NCBI RefSeq assembly: GCF_009765735.1
Contig: NZ_LMUW01000176.1
Span: 1 to 64,000 of the forward strand
Direction: 5' to 3'
DNA length: 64,000 bases
DNA from: Xenophilus sp. L33
GTDB lineage: Bacteria > Pseudomonadota > Gammaproteobacteria > Burkholderiales > Burkholderiaceae_C
Under the pieces are notes generated by a model. That model saw only the letters and a list, made by a program, of their open reading frames with translations, was not told where the DNA came from and searched no databases. Below, one piece after another: positions 7,946 to 17,229 of the stretch. The stretch's first letter is position 1, and each line of letters starts with the position of its first letter. The position numbers and the translations under genes were made by a program.

Positions 7946-9091
7946 ATGAAATCGCCACGCCACCTGCTCCTGCACGTCACCCTGCTCCTTGCCGCTGCCG
8001 TCGGGGGATGCACGAGCCTGGAGCCCGGCATGCGCCTGGAGAACGTCCCGGCCACGCCCACCGGCCAGGTGTCGCAGCAGGAACCGGACATCCGGGTCAT
8101 CACCCCGACCCTGATCGCCGAGCAGGACGCCGACTGGGAGCGGCAGACCCGCCAGAACATCAGTGGTCTGAGCGGTACGACCGCGCCCTATGTCATCGGC
8201 AACGGCGACCTGCTGTCGATCCTGGTCTGGAACTACCCCGAACTCAACATCGCCGCCGCGGGCGCCCAGGCGCTTTCCAGCTCCGGCGTCCCGGTGGTCG
8301 GCGCGCAGACGCCATCGGCCTATGCGGTCGACCAGGACGGCCGCATCCAGTTTCCGTACGTGGGCGCCGTCAAGGTCGCGGGGCTGACCGAGATGCAGGC
8401 ACGCGACATGCTGGCCAACAAGCTCATCAAGTCGATCAAGAAGCCCGACATCACCCTGCGCGTGCTCGACTTCCGCAGCAAGAAGGTCTACATCGACGGC
8501 GAGGTGAAGTCGCCGGGCAACGTACCCATCGAGGACGTACCGATGACGCTGCTGCAGGCGCTGACCAGCGCCGGCGGCGCGCTCCCGACGGCCGACATGA
8601 GCGCCATCGTCATCAGCCGGGGCGGCGACTCGCATCCTGTCAATGTCCCCGCGCTGGTGCGCCAGGGCATCAATCCCTCGGACATCCTGCTGTCTCCGGG
8701 CGACGTGGTGCGGGTGAAGAGCCGTGACGAAAACAAGATCTTCGTGCTGGGCGAGGTTCTGACGCCGCGTGCGCTGCCGATGGTGAACGGTCGCCTGACA
8801 CTCACCGAGGCGCTGGGCGAGGCCGGCGGCCTGAACCAGCTCAGCGCCGCGGGCCGCCAGGTCTACGTGGTCCGCAACGCCAACGACAAGCAGCCGCTGG
8901 TCTTCAACCTCGATGCCCGTTCGCCGGTGGCCATGGCGCTTGCCGACGGATTCGCGCTGCATCCGCGCGACGTCGTCTTCGTCGACGCGGCCGGGCTGGC
9001 CCGCTTCAACCGCGTGCTGACGCTGATCCTGCCCAACGCGGTGAGCGCGACCGGCTCCTACTACAACATCAACAACACGTCGACGCGCTGA
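7946..9091 (+). CDS. wza: Outer-membrane polysaccharide export lipoprotein (Wza/EpsE family)
   Basis: 381 residues from the ATG at 7946. This start gives a clean lipoprotein signal MKSPRHLLLHVTLLLAAAVG with the lipobox AAVGGC (lipidated Cys23); an in-frame ATG at 7913 would put 11 unsuitable residues in front. A Poly_export domain starts at YVIGNGDLLSILVWNYPEL, followed by SLBB-type beta-grasp repeats (YIDGEVKSPGNVPI and FVLGEVLTPRALPM). The protein should form the periplasm/outer-membrane channel that secretes the polymer. It is first in the operon and 9 nt upstream of the Wzc-type kinase, its usual partner. There is no strong Shine-Dalgarno at either start. Confidence 0.85.
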   Translation: MKSPRHLLLHVTLLLAAAVGGCTSLEPGMRLENVPATPTGQVSQQEPDIRVITPTLIAEQDADWERQTRQNISGLSGTTAPYVIGNGDLLSILVWNYPELNIAAAGAQALSSSGVPVVGAQTPSAYAVDQDGRIQFPYVGAVKVAGLTEMQARDMLANKLIKSIKKPDITLRVLDFRSKKVYIDGEVKSPGNVPIEDVPMTLLQALTSAGGALPTADMSAIVISRGGDSHPVNVPALVRQGINPSDILLSPGDVVRVKSRDENKIFVLGEVLTPRALPMVNGRLTLTEALGEAGGLNQLSAAGRQVYVVRNANDKQPLVFNLDARSPVAMALADGFALHPRDVVFVDAAGLARFNRVLTLILPNAVSATGSYYNINNTSTR

Positions 9092-9100
9092 GATCGCCTG

Positions 9101-11323
9101 ATGAACACACAGACATCCATCTCCACCGCGAAAGCGCGCGCGGGCGCCCGGGCACCAGACGACTACCTGGACCTCGCCGGGCTGATCGCGCTGCTGCGCA
9201 AGCACCTGTGGACGATCCTCGCGGTCGCCGTTCCCGTCTTCGTCATCGGCGCCGCCTATGCGGTGTTCGCGCCGCCGGTCTACCAGGCCAACCTGCTGAT
9301 CAAGGTCGACGTCGGCGATCCGACCCAACGCAGCGCCATCCCGGCCAACCTGTCGGGCATCTTCGACCTCAAGACAGCGGCATCGGCCGAGCTCGAGATG
9401 CTGCGCTCGCGGTCGGTCGTGACGCGAGCGGTCGAGAACGCGCACCTGTACATCGAGGCCAAGCCCAAGTACGTGCCGCTGGTCGGCGAATGGTTCGCCC
9501 GCCGCAGCAAGGGCCTGTCGACGCCTCTGCCGGGACTTGATGGCTACGCCTGGGGCGCCGAGGCCATCGACGTGGCGCATTTCGACGTGCCGGAGGCCTT
9601 CGAGAAGAAGACCTTCACGCTCACGCTCGACACACCGACCACCTACACGCTGCGCTACGACGACCTGATCCACGTCAGCGGACCCATCGGCACCGACGTG
9701 GTGCTGTCGTTGCCCGACGGCGAGTTCAAGATCCGGGTCGACAGCATCCGCGCACGACCCGGCACGCAATTCGTGCTGCGTCGCTATTCGATGGAGGACG
9801 CGGTCGAGAAGCTGCAAAAGAGCCTGGCCATCGCCGAACTCGGCAAGCAGTCCGGCCTCATCTCGGTCAGCCTCGACGATTCGAATCCGGCCCTGGCCGC
9901 CCGCATCCTCAACGAGATCGGACAGCAATACATCGCCCAGAACGTCAAGTTGAAGACCGAGGAAGCCGAGAAGTCGCTCGCCTTCCTGGACACCCAGCTG
10001 CCGGAACTCAAGACGGCGATCGAGACGGCGGAGTCGCGATTCAACGCCTTTCGCAACTCGCGCGGCACCACCGACCTGAGCGAGGAAGTCAAGGCGGTCC
10101 TGCAGCAGTCGGTCCAGACGCAGACCCGCCTGGCCGAACTGCGCCAGCGCGAAGCGGAACTCAAGACGCGCTACCAGGACGAGAACCCGCTGGTCCAGGC
10201 GGTCACGCAGCAGATCAAGTCGGCTTCGGCGGACATCGGCAGCGTCGACGAGAAGATCCGCCGCATTCCGGGCACCGAGCAGGACCTCGTGCGCCTGACC
10301 CGCGACGTGCGCGTGAACACCGACCTCTATGCGTCCCTGCTGAACACGGCGCAGCAACTTCGGCTGGTCAAGGCCAGCACCATCGGCAGCGCGCGGTTGA
10401 TCGACCCGGCGGTCCAGCCGTCAACCCCGGTCGGCCCGAAGCGCCCGCTCATCCTTGCCGGCGCGGCGGCGGCCGGCCTGGCCCTCGGCATCGTGTTCGC
10501 CGTGCTGCGCAGCGCGGTCACCCGGGCCATCGATTCGCCCGACGAGCTCGAGCGGGTGCAGCGCATTCCGGTGGCGGCGGTCATCCCGCACAGCAAGATC
10601 CAGTCGAACCTGCAGAGCGCGATCCTCGGGCGCGGCATGCGGGTCAACCTGCTGTCCGACGAGGCCTCCGAAGACGGCGCGGTCGAGAGCCTGCGCACCT
10701 TCCGGACCTCGCTCCAGTTCGCCCGCGGCCAGGCCCGCAACAACATCATCGCGATCACCGGCCCGACCGCTTCGATCGGCAAGTCCTTCATCGCCGCCAA
10801 CTTGGCCGCCCTGCTCGCCTCCTCGGGCAAGCGCGTGCTGCTGATCGACGCCGACCTGCGCGACGGCTATCTGCACCGCTACCTCGGCCTCGATCGCGGA
10901 CCGGGGCTGTCCGAACTGCTTTCGGCGCAGTCACAACTGCCGGATGCGGCCCATCTCAACGTGCAGAAGAACCTGGACTTCATCCCGACCGGCGAGATCC
11001 GCACCCGCCCCGCCGACTCGCTCGCCAACGGCGTCCTGGGCGACATGCTGGGCAAGATCGCGCCGACCTACGACTTCGTGATCGTCGACACCGCGCCGGT
11101 GCTGGCGGGTGCCGATGCGCTGATCGTCTCGGGGCACGCGGGGATGGTGTTCTGCGTGGCTCGCCGCGGTACCAGCAAGTTGGAGGAGTTGGCGGAAACC
11201 ATCAATCGATTCGACCAGAGCGGCATCCGCGTCAACGGCCTCATCTTCAACGACGCGCAGCCGAGCGACCTGGCCTATGGCTACGGGTACGCACATCACG
11301 TCTCGCCACGCAGGGTGACGTAG
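9101..11323 (+). CDS. wzc: Polysaccharide co-polymerase with tyrosine autokinase domain (Wzc family)
   Basis: 740 residues. Membrane segments lie near 34-56 (ILAVAVPVFVIGAAYAVF) and 447-470 (LILAGAAAAGLALGIVFAVL) and flank a periplasmic Wzz domain with a coiled-coil region around 280-390. The cytoplasmic BY-kinase has Walker A GPTASIGKS near 553, Walker A' VLLIDADLRDG near 579 and Walker B FVIVDTAPVL near 659. The tail has the tyrosine-rich YGYGYAHH, matching the autophosphorylated cluster of this family. It should control chain length and coordinate Wzy polymerisation with Wza export. No low-molecular-weight phosphatase (Wzb) gene lies nearby. Confidence 0.9.
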   Translation: MNTQTSISTAKARAGARAPDDYLDLAGLIALLRKHLWTILAVAVPVFVIGAAYAVFAPPVYQANLLIKVDVGDPTQRSAIPANLSGIFDLKTAASAELEMLRSRSVVTRAVENAHLYIEAKPKYVPLVGEWFARRSKGLSTPLPGLDGYAWGAEAIDVAHFDVPEAFEKKTFTLTLDTPTTYTLRYDDLIHVSGPIGTDVVLSLPDGEFKIRVDSIRARPGTQFVLRRYSMEDAVEKLQKSLAIAELGKQSGLISVSLDDSNPALAARILNEIGQQYIAQNVKLKTEEAEKSLAFLDTQLPELKTAIETAESRFNAFRNSRGTTDLSEEVKAVLQQSVQTQTRLAELRQREAELKTRYQDENPLVQAVTQQIKSASADIGSVDEKIRRIPGTEQDLVRLTRDVRVNTDLYASLLNTAQQLRLVKASTIGSARLIDPAVQPSTPVGPKRPLILAGAAAAGLALGIVFAVLRSAVTRAIDSPDELERVQRIPVAAVIPHSKIQSNLQSAILGRGMRVNLLSDEASEDGAVESLRTFRTSLQFARGQARNNIIAITGPTASIGKSFIAANLAALLASSGKRVLLIDADLRDGYLHRYLGLDRGPGLSELLSAQSQLPDAAHLNVQKNLDFIPTGEIRTRPADSLANGVLGDMLGKIAPTYDFVIVDTAPVLAGADALIVSGHAGMVFCVARRGTSKLEELAETINRFDQSGIRVNGLIFNDAQPSDLAYGYGYAHHVSPRRVT

Positions 11324-11428
11324 CCCAGATGACGATCGACGGATCACGGGGCGACTGACTGCTTGGTTGCTTAGCCACCTACTGATCCGATTTAAAGACG
11401 AACAACAAGGTACGAGGGAACTTCAGAC

Positions 11429-12919
11429 ATGAGCTATCGCGGAGCATCCGAATTCGCGCTCGGACCCCCACCTGCATTGCGCCCCGGGCAGCAACGCAAG
11501 ATCGGTCCGGTGACGTTCGAGGTGATGGACCGCCAGGCCGCCGTGAACGACATCAAGGCAGCCGTCGATGCGCGCAGCAGCCGCGTCTTCGCGTTCTGCA
11601 ACATGCACACGTTCAACACCGCCCGGCGGCTGCCTTCGCTGGCGGCAGCGCTGGCGCAGGCGACGGTTTTCAACGACGGGTTGGGCATCGACATCGCCAG
11701 CAACATCATCTTCGGCAGCAAGTTCCCGGAGAACCTCAACGGCACCGACCTCACACCCGCGTTGCTGGATTCCTTCGAGCGCCAGGTGTCGGTCTTCCTG
11801 GTCGGCAGCCCGCCGGGTGTGGCGCAAGAGGCTGCCGAAGCGCTCGCACGCGCTCACCCACTCGTGCGCATTGTCGGCACGAGGCACGGTTTCTTCACGG
11901 ACGCCGAAAGCGATCCTCTCGTGACGGAAATCCGGGCTGCGCATGCCGACCTGTTGCTCGTCGGCATGGGCAATCCGCGCCAGGAACTGTGGGCCTCGCA
12001 GGTTGCTGCGTCCAGTGGCGCGGTCGTGCTTTGCGTCGGCGCGTACTTCGATTTCGTCGCAGGCCGCGTGGCGCGGGCTCCGTTGTGGGTTCGTCAAGCG
12101 CGCTGCGAATGGCTTTATCGGATGGCACTCGAACCTTCGCGCCTCTGGCGCCGCTACATCGGCGGTGCCGGACCGTTTCTCTATTCCGTCCTGGCTGAAA
12201 AGCGCTCGCAGCGGCGCCTTCCGATGGCGCGCCCGCAAGACCCCTCTTCTCAGGAACAACCGTTGAACGAAGACCCCCGCCATCGCAACCAGCGATTCGA
12301 CCATTCATCCCTGGGCGCGTTCTTGACCGACTACGCCAACACGCTGCGCTCGGCATTGCTGACGGTCGACACGCACGCGCTCGATCGTGCCCGTGCCGTG
12401 ATCGAGGAAGCGGCCGCCAAGGGCAAGCGCATCTTCGCCATCGGCAACGGCGGCTCATCGGCCATCGCCGATCACCTGTGCTGCGACCTGACCAAGGGAA
12501 CGCACGGAGGCGGTCATCCGATCATCGACAGCAGTTCGATGACCTCGAACATGGCGCTCTATTCCGCGATCGCCAACGACTACGGCTTCGACAAGGTCTT
12601 CTCGACCCAGATCGCCTTTGTCGGACGCCCGGGCGACGTGCTGATCGCGATCTCGTCGTCGGGCAAGAGCCCGAACATCCTGCGCGCAGTGTCCACCGCC
12701 AACGAACTGGGCATCTCCGTCATCGGGTTGTCCGGGTTCGACGGAGGCGCGCTGCGCGAGGCGGCGCACGTCGACCTCCATGTCGCCGTGAAGAACTACG
12801 GCATCGTCGAGGACGCGCACCAGGCGCTGATGCATGTGCTGGCGCAATACATCACGGCGCATCGCGACCTGGCATCGCCGCTCGGGGGACGCTCCGCCAC
12901 CAAGGAGTTCGCCACATGA
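11429..12919 (+). CDS. Fusion: WecG/TagA glycosyltransferase plus GmhA-type SIS isomerase
   Basis: One uninterrupted 496-residue frame. Residues about 25-265 are a GT26 (WecG/TagA/CpsF) transferase: FNDGLGIDIASN, LNGTDLTPALLD, LVGMGNPRQELW, YFDFVAGRVARAP and LEPSRLWRRYIGG. Residues about 295-490 are a phosphosugar isomerase of GmhA type: GNGGSSAIADHL, AISSSGKSPN, and IVEDAHQALMHVL near the end. GmhA converts sedoheptulose-7-phosphate to D-glycero-D-manno-heptose-7-phosphate. The linker (about 266-294) is Pro/Gln/Arg-rich and contains an in-frame TTG at 12263 with AGGAAC upstream, so a separately initiated SIS protein is possible. It overlaps the next start (ATGA) and has no stop between the domains. 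Confidence 0.8.
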   Translation: MSYRGASEFALGPPPALRPGQQRKIGPVTFEVMDRQAAVNDIKAAVDARSSRVFAFCNMHTFNTARRLPSLAAALAQATVFNDGLGIDIASNIIFGSKFPENLNGTDLTPALLDSFERQVSVFLVGSPPGVAQEAAEALARAHPLVRIVGTRHGFFTDAESDPLVTEIRAAHADLLLVGMGNPRQELWASQVAASSGAVVLCVGAYFDFVAGRVARAPLWVRQARCEWLYRMALEPSRLWRRYIGGAGPFLYSVLAEKRSQRRLPMARPQDPSSQEQPLNEDPRHRNQRFDHSSLGAFLTDYANTLRSALLTVDTHALDRARAVIEEAAAKGKRIFAIGNGGSSAIADHLCCDLTKGTHGGGHPIIDSSSMTSNMALYSAIANDYGFDKVFSTQIAFVGRPGDVLIAISSSGKSPNILRAVSTANELGISVIGLSGFDGGALREAAHVDLHVAVKNYGIVEDAHQALMHVLAQYITAHRDLASPLGGRSATKEFAT

Positions 12920-13860
12920 ACATCCTCGTCACCGGCGGTGCCGGCTTCATCGGCAGCAACCTGTGCGAGCGGCTCGTCTCATTGGGGAGCACGGTCACGG
13001 CGGCTGACAACCTGCTCCTCGGCAAGCGGGCACATCTCGCGGCATTGGAAGGCCGTGGAGACTTTCGGTTCGTCGAACTGGATGTGTCCGGACCGGCCGG
13101 CGTGGACGCGCTGTTCGAGCAAGGCCGCTTCGATTGCGTCTTTCACCTGGCCGCCAATTCCGACATCGCACGCAGCCACGCCGATCCAAGCACGGATTTC
13201 GGGCATACCCTCGGCACCACCTGGGCGGTGCTGGAGGCCACGCGCCGGCACAGTGTCAAAGAGATCGTCTTCGCCTCGACCTCGGCCATCTACGGCGAGA
13301 TGCCGGGCTGCATCCGGGAGGACCAGGGACCGCTCCTTCCGATTTCCCACTACGGTGCGGCCAAGTTGGCCTCCGAAGCGTTCATCTCCTCCTATGCCGC
13401 CAACTACGGGATTCGTGCGTGGATGCCGCGCTTCCCCAACGTGGTCGGCCCGCGCTCGACGCACGGCGCCATCTACGACTTCGTCGGCAAGCTTCGACGC
13501 ACGCCGGGTCGCCTGGAGGTGCTTGGCGACGGCTCGCAGGTCAAGCCCTACCTGCATGTCGATGACCTGCTCGATGCGATCCTGCTCGCAAAGGCCCGGA
13601 TGAAGGCGGCCGTGAACGTCTTCAATGTCGGCGGCGACACGCGCTGCACGGTGCGCCGGATGGCCGAGATCGTGGTCGAGGAATCCGGTCTCGACGCGGC
13701 GATCGTGTTCACGGGCGGTGACCGCGGCTGGGTCGGCGATGTCCCCAAGGTCGACTACGACACGACCAGGATCAGGTCTCTGGACTGGGCACCGAAACGC
13801 GATTCCGAACAGTCGGTGCGCGCTGCTGCGCGCTGGATGTTCGACCAGGCCGCCGCATGA
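12916..13860 (+). CDS. NAD-dependent epimerase/dehydratase (extended SDR)
   Basis: 314 residues. It has the N-terminal TGGAGFIGSNL, a Ser/Thr catalytic stretch ASTSAIYGE, and YGAAK with the Tyr-Lys pair, then RFPNVVGPRSTHGAIYDF, as in the UDP-galactose-4-epimerase/GDP-sugar modifying branch. It starts at the ATGA overlap with the GT26-SIS fusion and ends overlapping the nucleotidyltransferase, so it is embedded among the GDP-heptose genes. The most likely substrate is the GDP-heptose or another nucleotide sugar of the repeat unit, by epimerisation or as part of a 6-deoxy route. Which of these cannot be told from sequence. Confidence 0.75.
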   Translation: MNILVTGGAGFIGSNLCERLVSLGSTVTAADNLLLGKRAHLAALEGRGDFRFVELDVSGPAGVDALFEQGRFDCVFHLAANSDIARSHADPSTDFGHTLGTTWAVLEATRRHSVKEIVFASTSAIYGEMPGCIREDQGPLLPISHYGAAKLASEAFISSYAANYGIRAWMPRFPNVVGPRSTHGAIYDFVGKLRRTPGRLEVLGDGSQVKPYLHVDDLLDAILLAKARMKAAVNVFNVGGDTRCTVRRMAEIVVEESGLDAAIVFTGGDRGWVGDVPKVDYDTTRIRSLDWAPKRDSEQSVRAAARWMFDQAAA

Positions 13861-15155
13861 AGGTCGTCATCCTCAACGGAGGCAAGGGCACGCGGCTCGG
13901 CCTCGAGGGTCTGCCCAAACCGATGGTGCCCGTCGCGGGCCACCCGTTGCTCGAACGCCTGGTGTCGGTGGCCGTCAGGTCCGGACTGACGGATTTCGTC
14001 TTCTTGAACGGGCACCTCGCTGAAGTCATCGAGCAGCATTTCGGCGACGGCAGCCGGTTCGGCGTCCGCATCGACCATGTGCGGGAAGGCATCCCGCTAG
14101 GCACCGCGGGTGCCGTCCGTGCAGCGCGCAAGTTGCTGACCGAAACCTTCGTCGTGCTCTATGGCGACATCCTCATCGACGTCGACCTGGCGCATTTCGC
14201 GGCTGCTCACCGTCGCAGCGGGGCGATGGTCAGCTTGTTCGTGCATCCGAACGACCATCCTCACGACAGCGATCTGGTCGATGCCGCAACCGACGGCCGC
14301 ATCCGCGCATTCCTTCCCAAGCCGCATCCGGCGGACGCCATCCTTCCGAACCTGGTCAGCGGGGCCCTCTACGTGCTGGAGCCGACTGCCATCGCGCACA
14401 TCCCGACAGCCGGCGCGAGCGACTGGGGCCATGACGTGTTTCCCGCCATGCTCGCAGCCGGCTGCCACCTGCACACCTACCGCAGCATCGAGTACGCCAA
14501 GGACATCGGCACGCCCGAGCGGCTCGCCAGGGGTGAAGGCGATCTCGAGGCAGGCCGGGTCGAGCGCGCGAGCCGGCGCCGCGCGCGGGCCGCGATCTTC
14601 ATGGACCGCGACGGCGTGCTCAACACCGAGATCAACGGCGTCCATCGCGCGGCGCAGCTTGAACTGACTGCGGGAGCGGGTGCCGCGGTGCGTCGGGTCA
14701 ATCGCGCCGGAATCCCGGCGATCTGCGTGACCAACCAGCCCGACCTCGCCAAGGGGCTCATGTCCATCGAAGATCTCGGGCAGGTATTCGCCAAGCTGGA
14801 CACCGACCTTGCGATGGAAGGGGCCTACCTCGACCTCCTCTATTTCTGCCCTCACCACCCCGAAGCCGGCTGGGCTGGCGAAGTCGCGGAGTTGAAGGTG
14901 CGCTGCGATTGCCGCAAGCCGGCGCCGGGAATGCTGCTGCTGGCCGCCGAGGAGCATTGCATCGATCTCGCAGCCTCATGGATGGTCGGTGATCGCTACG
15001 CGGACATCCAGGCCGCGAAGGCGGCCGGCACCAAGGCCGTCCTGGTGCGGACCGGCCATGGCGGCGCGGATCGCGACCGCTACGACTGCGAGCCCGACCA
15101 CGTGGCCTCAGATCTTCCCGAAGCCATCGGCTTCATCCTGAACGCAATGCAATGA
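13857..15155 (+). CDS. Bifunctional HddC-type nucleotidyltransferase and GmhB-type heptose bisphosphatase
   Basis: 432 residues in two domains. Residues 1-235 are an NTP transferase: LNGGKGTRL, LPKPMVPVAGHP, and the metal segment LYGDILIDVD. Residues about 245-430 are a HAD phosphatase of the histidinol-phosphatase/GmhB type: FMDRDGVLNTE (nucleophile Asp), CVTNQPDLAKG, a zinc pattern of CPHH near 327 and CDCRKP near 348, and GDRYADIQAAKAAG. The parts would remove the 7-phosphate of heptose-1,7-bisphosphate and then load GTP to give GDP-heptose. Both are normally separate proteins; here consecutive steps are joined. It overlaps both neighbours by ATGA. Confidence 0.85.
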   Translation: MKVVILNGGKGTRLGLEGLPKPMVPVAGHPLLERLVSVAVRSGLTDFVFLNGHLAEVIEQHFGDGSRFGVRIDHVREGIPLGTAGAVRAARKLLTETFVVLYGDILIDVDLAHFAAAHRRSGAMVSLFVHPNDHPHDSDLVDAATDGRIRAFLPKPHPADAILPNLVSGALYVLEPTAIAHIPTAGASDWGHDVFPAMLAAGCHLHTYRSIEYAKDIGTPERLARGEGDLEAGRVERASRRRARAAIFMDRDGVLNTEINGVHRAAQLELTAGAGAAVRRVNRAGIPAICVTNQPDLAKGLMSIEDLGQVFAKLDTDLAMEGAYLDLLYFCPHHPEAGWAGEVAELKVRCDCRKPAPGMLLLAAEEHCIDLAASWMVGDRYADIQAAKAAGTKAVLVRTGHGGADRDRYDCEPDHVASDLPEAIGFILNAMQ

Positions 15156-16126
15156 TCATTTCTCGTACACCGCTGCGCGTCAGCTTCTGCGGAGGCGGCA
15201 GCGACATGCCGGGGTTCTATCGCGAACACGGCGGCGCCGTGCTGAGCATGTCGATCGCGCGCTACGTGTACCTGTCGATGCATGAGCACTTCAATGCGGA
15301 CAGCTACATCCTCAAATACTCGAAGGTCGAGACGCCCGGCAAGGTCGAGGACATCGAGCACCGGATCATCCGCCAGGTGTTCTCGGATTACGGCATCACC
15401 GGCGTGGATTTCAACTCCAGCGCCGACGTACCGGCAGGCACCGGCCTCGGCTCCTCGAGCGCATTCACGGTTGGCCTGCTCAACCTGTGCAACGCCTACC
15501 GCGGCCGCTACGAAGGCCGGACCGCCCTCGCCGCGAAGGCCTGCGAGATCGAGATCGCCAAGCTGGGCGAACCGATCGGCAAGCAGGACCAGTACGGGTG
15601 CGCACTGGGCGGATTGAACTTCATCGAATTCCACCCGGACGACAGCGTCACCTGCGAATCCGTGCCGATCACCGAAGCGATGCGGCGCCGGCTCGAGGAC
15701 AGCATGGTGATGTTCTACCTCGGTGGTAGCCGGTCAGCCAGCGAGGTGCTGCGCAAGCAGACCGAAACGCTCAAGAGCAGCAAGCGGGCGCTGGGCACCA
15801 TGCAGGCCATGGTCCGCCAAGCGCGCGGACTGCGCGCAGAGATCATGACCGACGTAGACATCCTCGGCCCCTATCTGCACGAAGGATGGATGCGCAAGCG
15901 CAGCCTGTCCGAAGGCATCACGAACGCCAGGATCGACGCCGCCTACGACCTTGCGATGACCGCAGGCGCAACCGGCGGGAAGCTTCTGGGCGCCGGAGAT
16001 TCGGGCTTCCTGCTCGTCTACGCACCGGACGAGTCGAACGCGGCGGTGCGCCAGGCCTTGAGCGACTACCGCGCCTACGACGTTCGATTCGATTCGATCG
16101 GCACCAGCATCATCTATTCGGACTGA
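15152..16126 (+). CDS. hddA: D-glycero-alpha-D-manno-heptose 7-phosphate kinase (HddA-like GHMP kinase)
   Basis: 324 residues. The N-terminus IISRTPLRVSFCGGGSDMP, the ATP loop PAGTGLGSSSAF near 94, and the C-terminal GATGGKLLGAGDSGFLL match the GHMP kinase branch represented by HddA. The family phosphorylates C1 of the alpha-anomer of heptose-7-phosphate and so commits carbon to GDP-activated heptose, rather than the ADP-heptose of LPS core made by HldE. With the GmhA domain (11429-12919) and the GmhB/HddC fusion (13857-15155) it completes the pathway. It overlaps the upstream gene by ATGA. Confidence 0.88.
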   Translation: MIISRTPLRVSFCGGGSDMPGFYREHGGAVLSMSIARYVYLSMHEHFNADSYILKYSKVETPGKVEDIEHRIIRQVFSDYGITGVDFNSSADVPAGTGLGSSSAFTVGLLNLCNAYRGRYEGRTALAAKACEIEIAKLGEPIGKQDQYGCALGGLNFIEFHPDDSVTCESVPITEAMRRRLEDSMVMFYLGGSRSASEVLRKQTETLKSSKRALGTMQAMVRQARGLRAEIMTDVDILGPYLHEGWMRKRSLSEGITNARIDAAYDLAMTAGATGGKLLGAGDSGFLLVYAPDESNAAVRQALSDYRAYDVRFDSIGTSIIYSD

Positions 16127-16127
16127 C

Positions 16128-17210
16128 ATGCACCTCCTGATTCTCGGCGGCTCCATGGACCACCTGGGCGGTGTCGAGGCGTTCTGCGAGCGCTCGATGC
16201 AAGCGCTCTCGGCTCGGCATGGCGACGACTGGCGCATGACACGCCTCCCGACCAGCAGCGCCTATCTCAATTTCTCGAAACTGCCACGGTATCTCCGTGG
16301 CCTCTCGAGCCTGGTGCGCTACAGGTTCCAGCGACCTGACTGCGTCTGGCTGCAATACGTCAACCTGCCGGACCTGGGCTATCTGGCGCTGGCCAGGCTG
16401 ATGGGCATGCGGGTGATGGTGACGCCGCATCTGGGCTCCAATTGGCGATCGCAGTCCAATCCCCTTCTCCGGTCCCTCAGCGGCTGGCTGCTGGGACGAG
16501 CCGGCAGGCTGGCGCTCATCTCGAGAACGCAGGAATTGGAGATCAATCTCCCGGCGGCCGTGCCGCGCTCGGACATCCGCAATTTCCTCCCGGCGGAGTT
16601 GCTGCAGGAAGCCCCCCTGAGTGCTCCGGACGCGCCGCGCCAGCTCCGGCTCATTCATTCGGGACGGCTGTCGGAGGGCAAAGGCACCTTCCTCTTCGTC
16701 GAGGTCTGTGCCGAACTCAAGGCCAGGCAGGTGCCTTTCGCCGCGCAGATCACGGGCGCCGCAGATCAGGCCACCAACGACAAGCTGCACGGGCTGATCG
16801 CTTCCAAGGGATTGACGGAAGACATCCAGGTGCGAGGCCGGGTCAGCGACAGCGAACTGCTCGAATCGCTCAGGGCATCCGACGTCCTGGTGCACCTGTC
16901 GCGCATCGACTCCTACCCGTTGATCGTCCTGGAGGCGATGACCTGCTCGATGCTGCCGGTCTGCATGGAACTGGCCGGCGCTCGGGACATGATCCAGACC
17001 TACGACGGGTACCTGGTCAGCACCGATGCGGCCGTAAGGGAGGCTGCGGACTTTCTCACCTCGCTGGATATCGATGATGCGAGGAAGCGCGGCGAAATTG
17101 CGGCCGAGCGAGTTCGTACGGACTACAGCTGGGAGCGATGCGCAGGAGCCCTCGAATCCGCGTTGGCCAATTGCATTCGGGATGTCGTCAAGATCCCGGA
17201 CCCTGCCTGA
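16128..17210 (+). CDS. Glycosyltransferase family 4
   Basis: 360 residues, GT-B fold. The N-terminal part has LGGSMDHLGGVEAFCERSM and TPHLGSNW. The C-terminal donor domain has LIHSGRLSEGKGTFLFVEV, RASDVLVHLSRIDSYPL and the Glu in IVLEAM, as in retaining GT4 enzymes. It begins one nucleotide after the hddA stop, so it is probably the heptosyl- or hexosyltransferase that uses the sugar made upstream; that assignment rests on position only. It is cytoplasmic or peripherally bound. Confidence 0.8.
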   Translation: MHLLILGGSMDHLGGVEAFCERSMQALSARHGDDWRMTRLPTSSAYLNFSKLPRYLRGLSSLVRYRFQRPDCVWLQYVNLPDLGYLALARLMGMRVMVTPHLGSNWRSQSNPLLRSLSGWLLGRAGRLALISRTQELEINLPAAVPRSDIRNFLPAELLQEAPLSAPDAPRQLRLIHSGRLSEGKGTFLFVEVCAELKARQVPFAAQITGAADQATNDKLHGLIASKGLTEDIQVRGRVSDSELLESLRASDVLVHLSRIDSYPLIVLEAMTCSMLPVCMELAGARDMIQTYDGYLVSTDAAVREAADFLTSLDIDDARKRGEIAAERVRTDYSWERCAGALESALANCIRDVVKIPDPA

Positions 17211-17229
17211 TCCAAAGACGACTCCGCCA

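Noticed and set aside
7820-10357. 845-codon open frame on the minus strand opposite wza and wzc
   Set aside because: The composition is Arg/Leu/Val/Asp repetitive with no motif. The plus-strand genes have full domain signatures.
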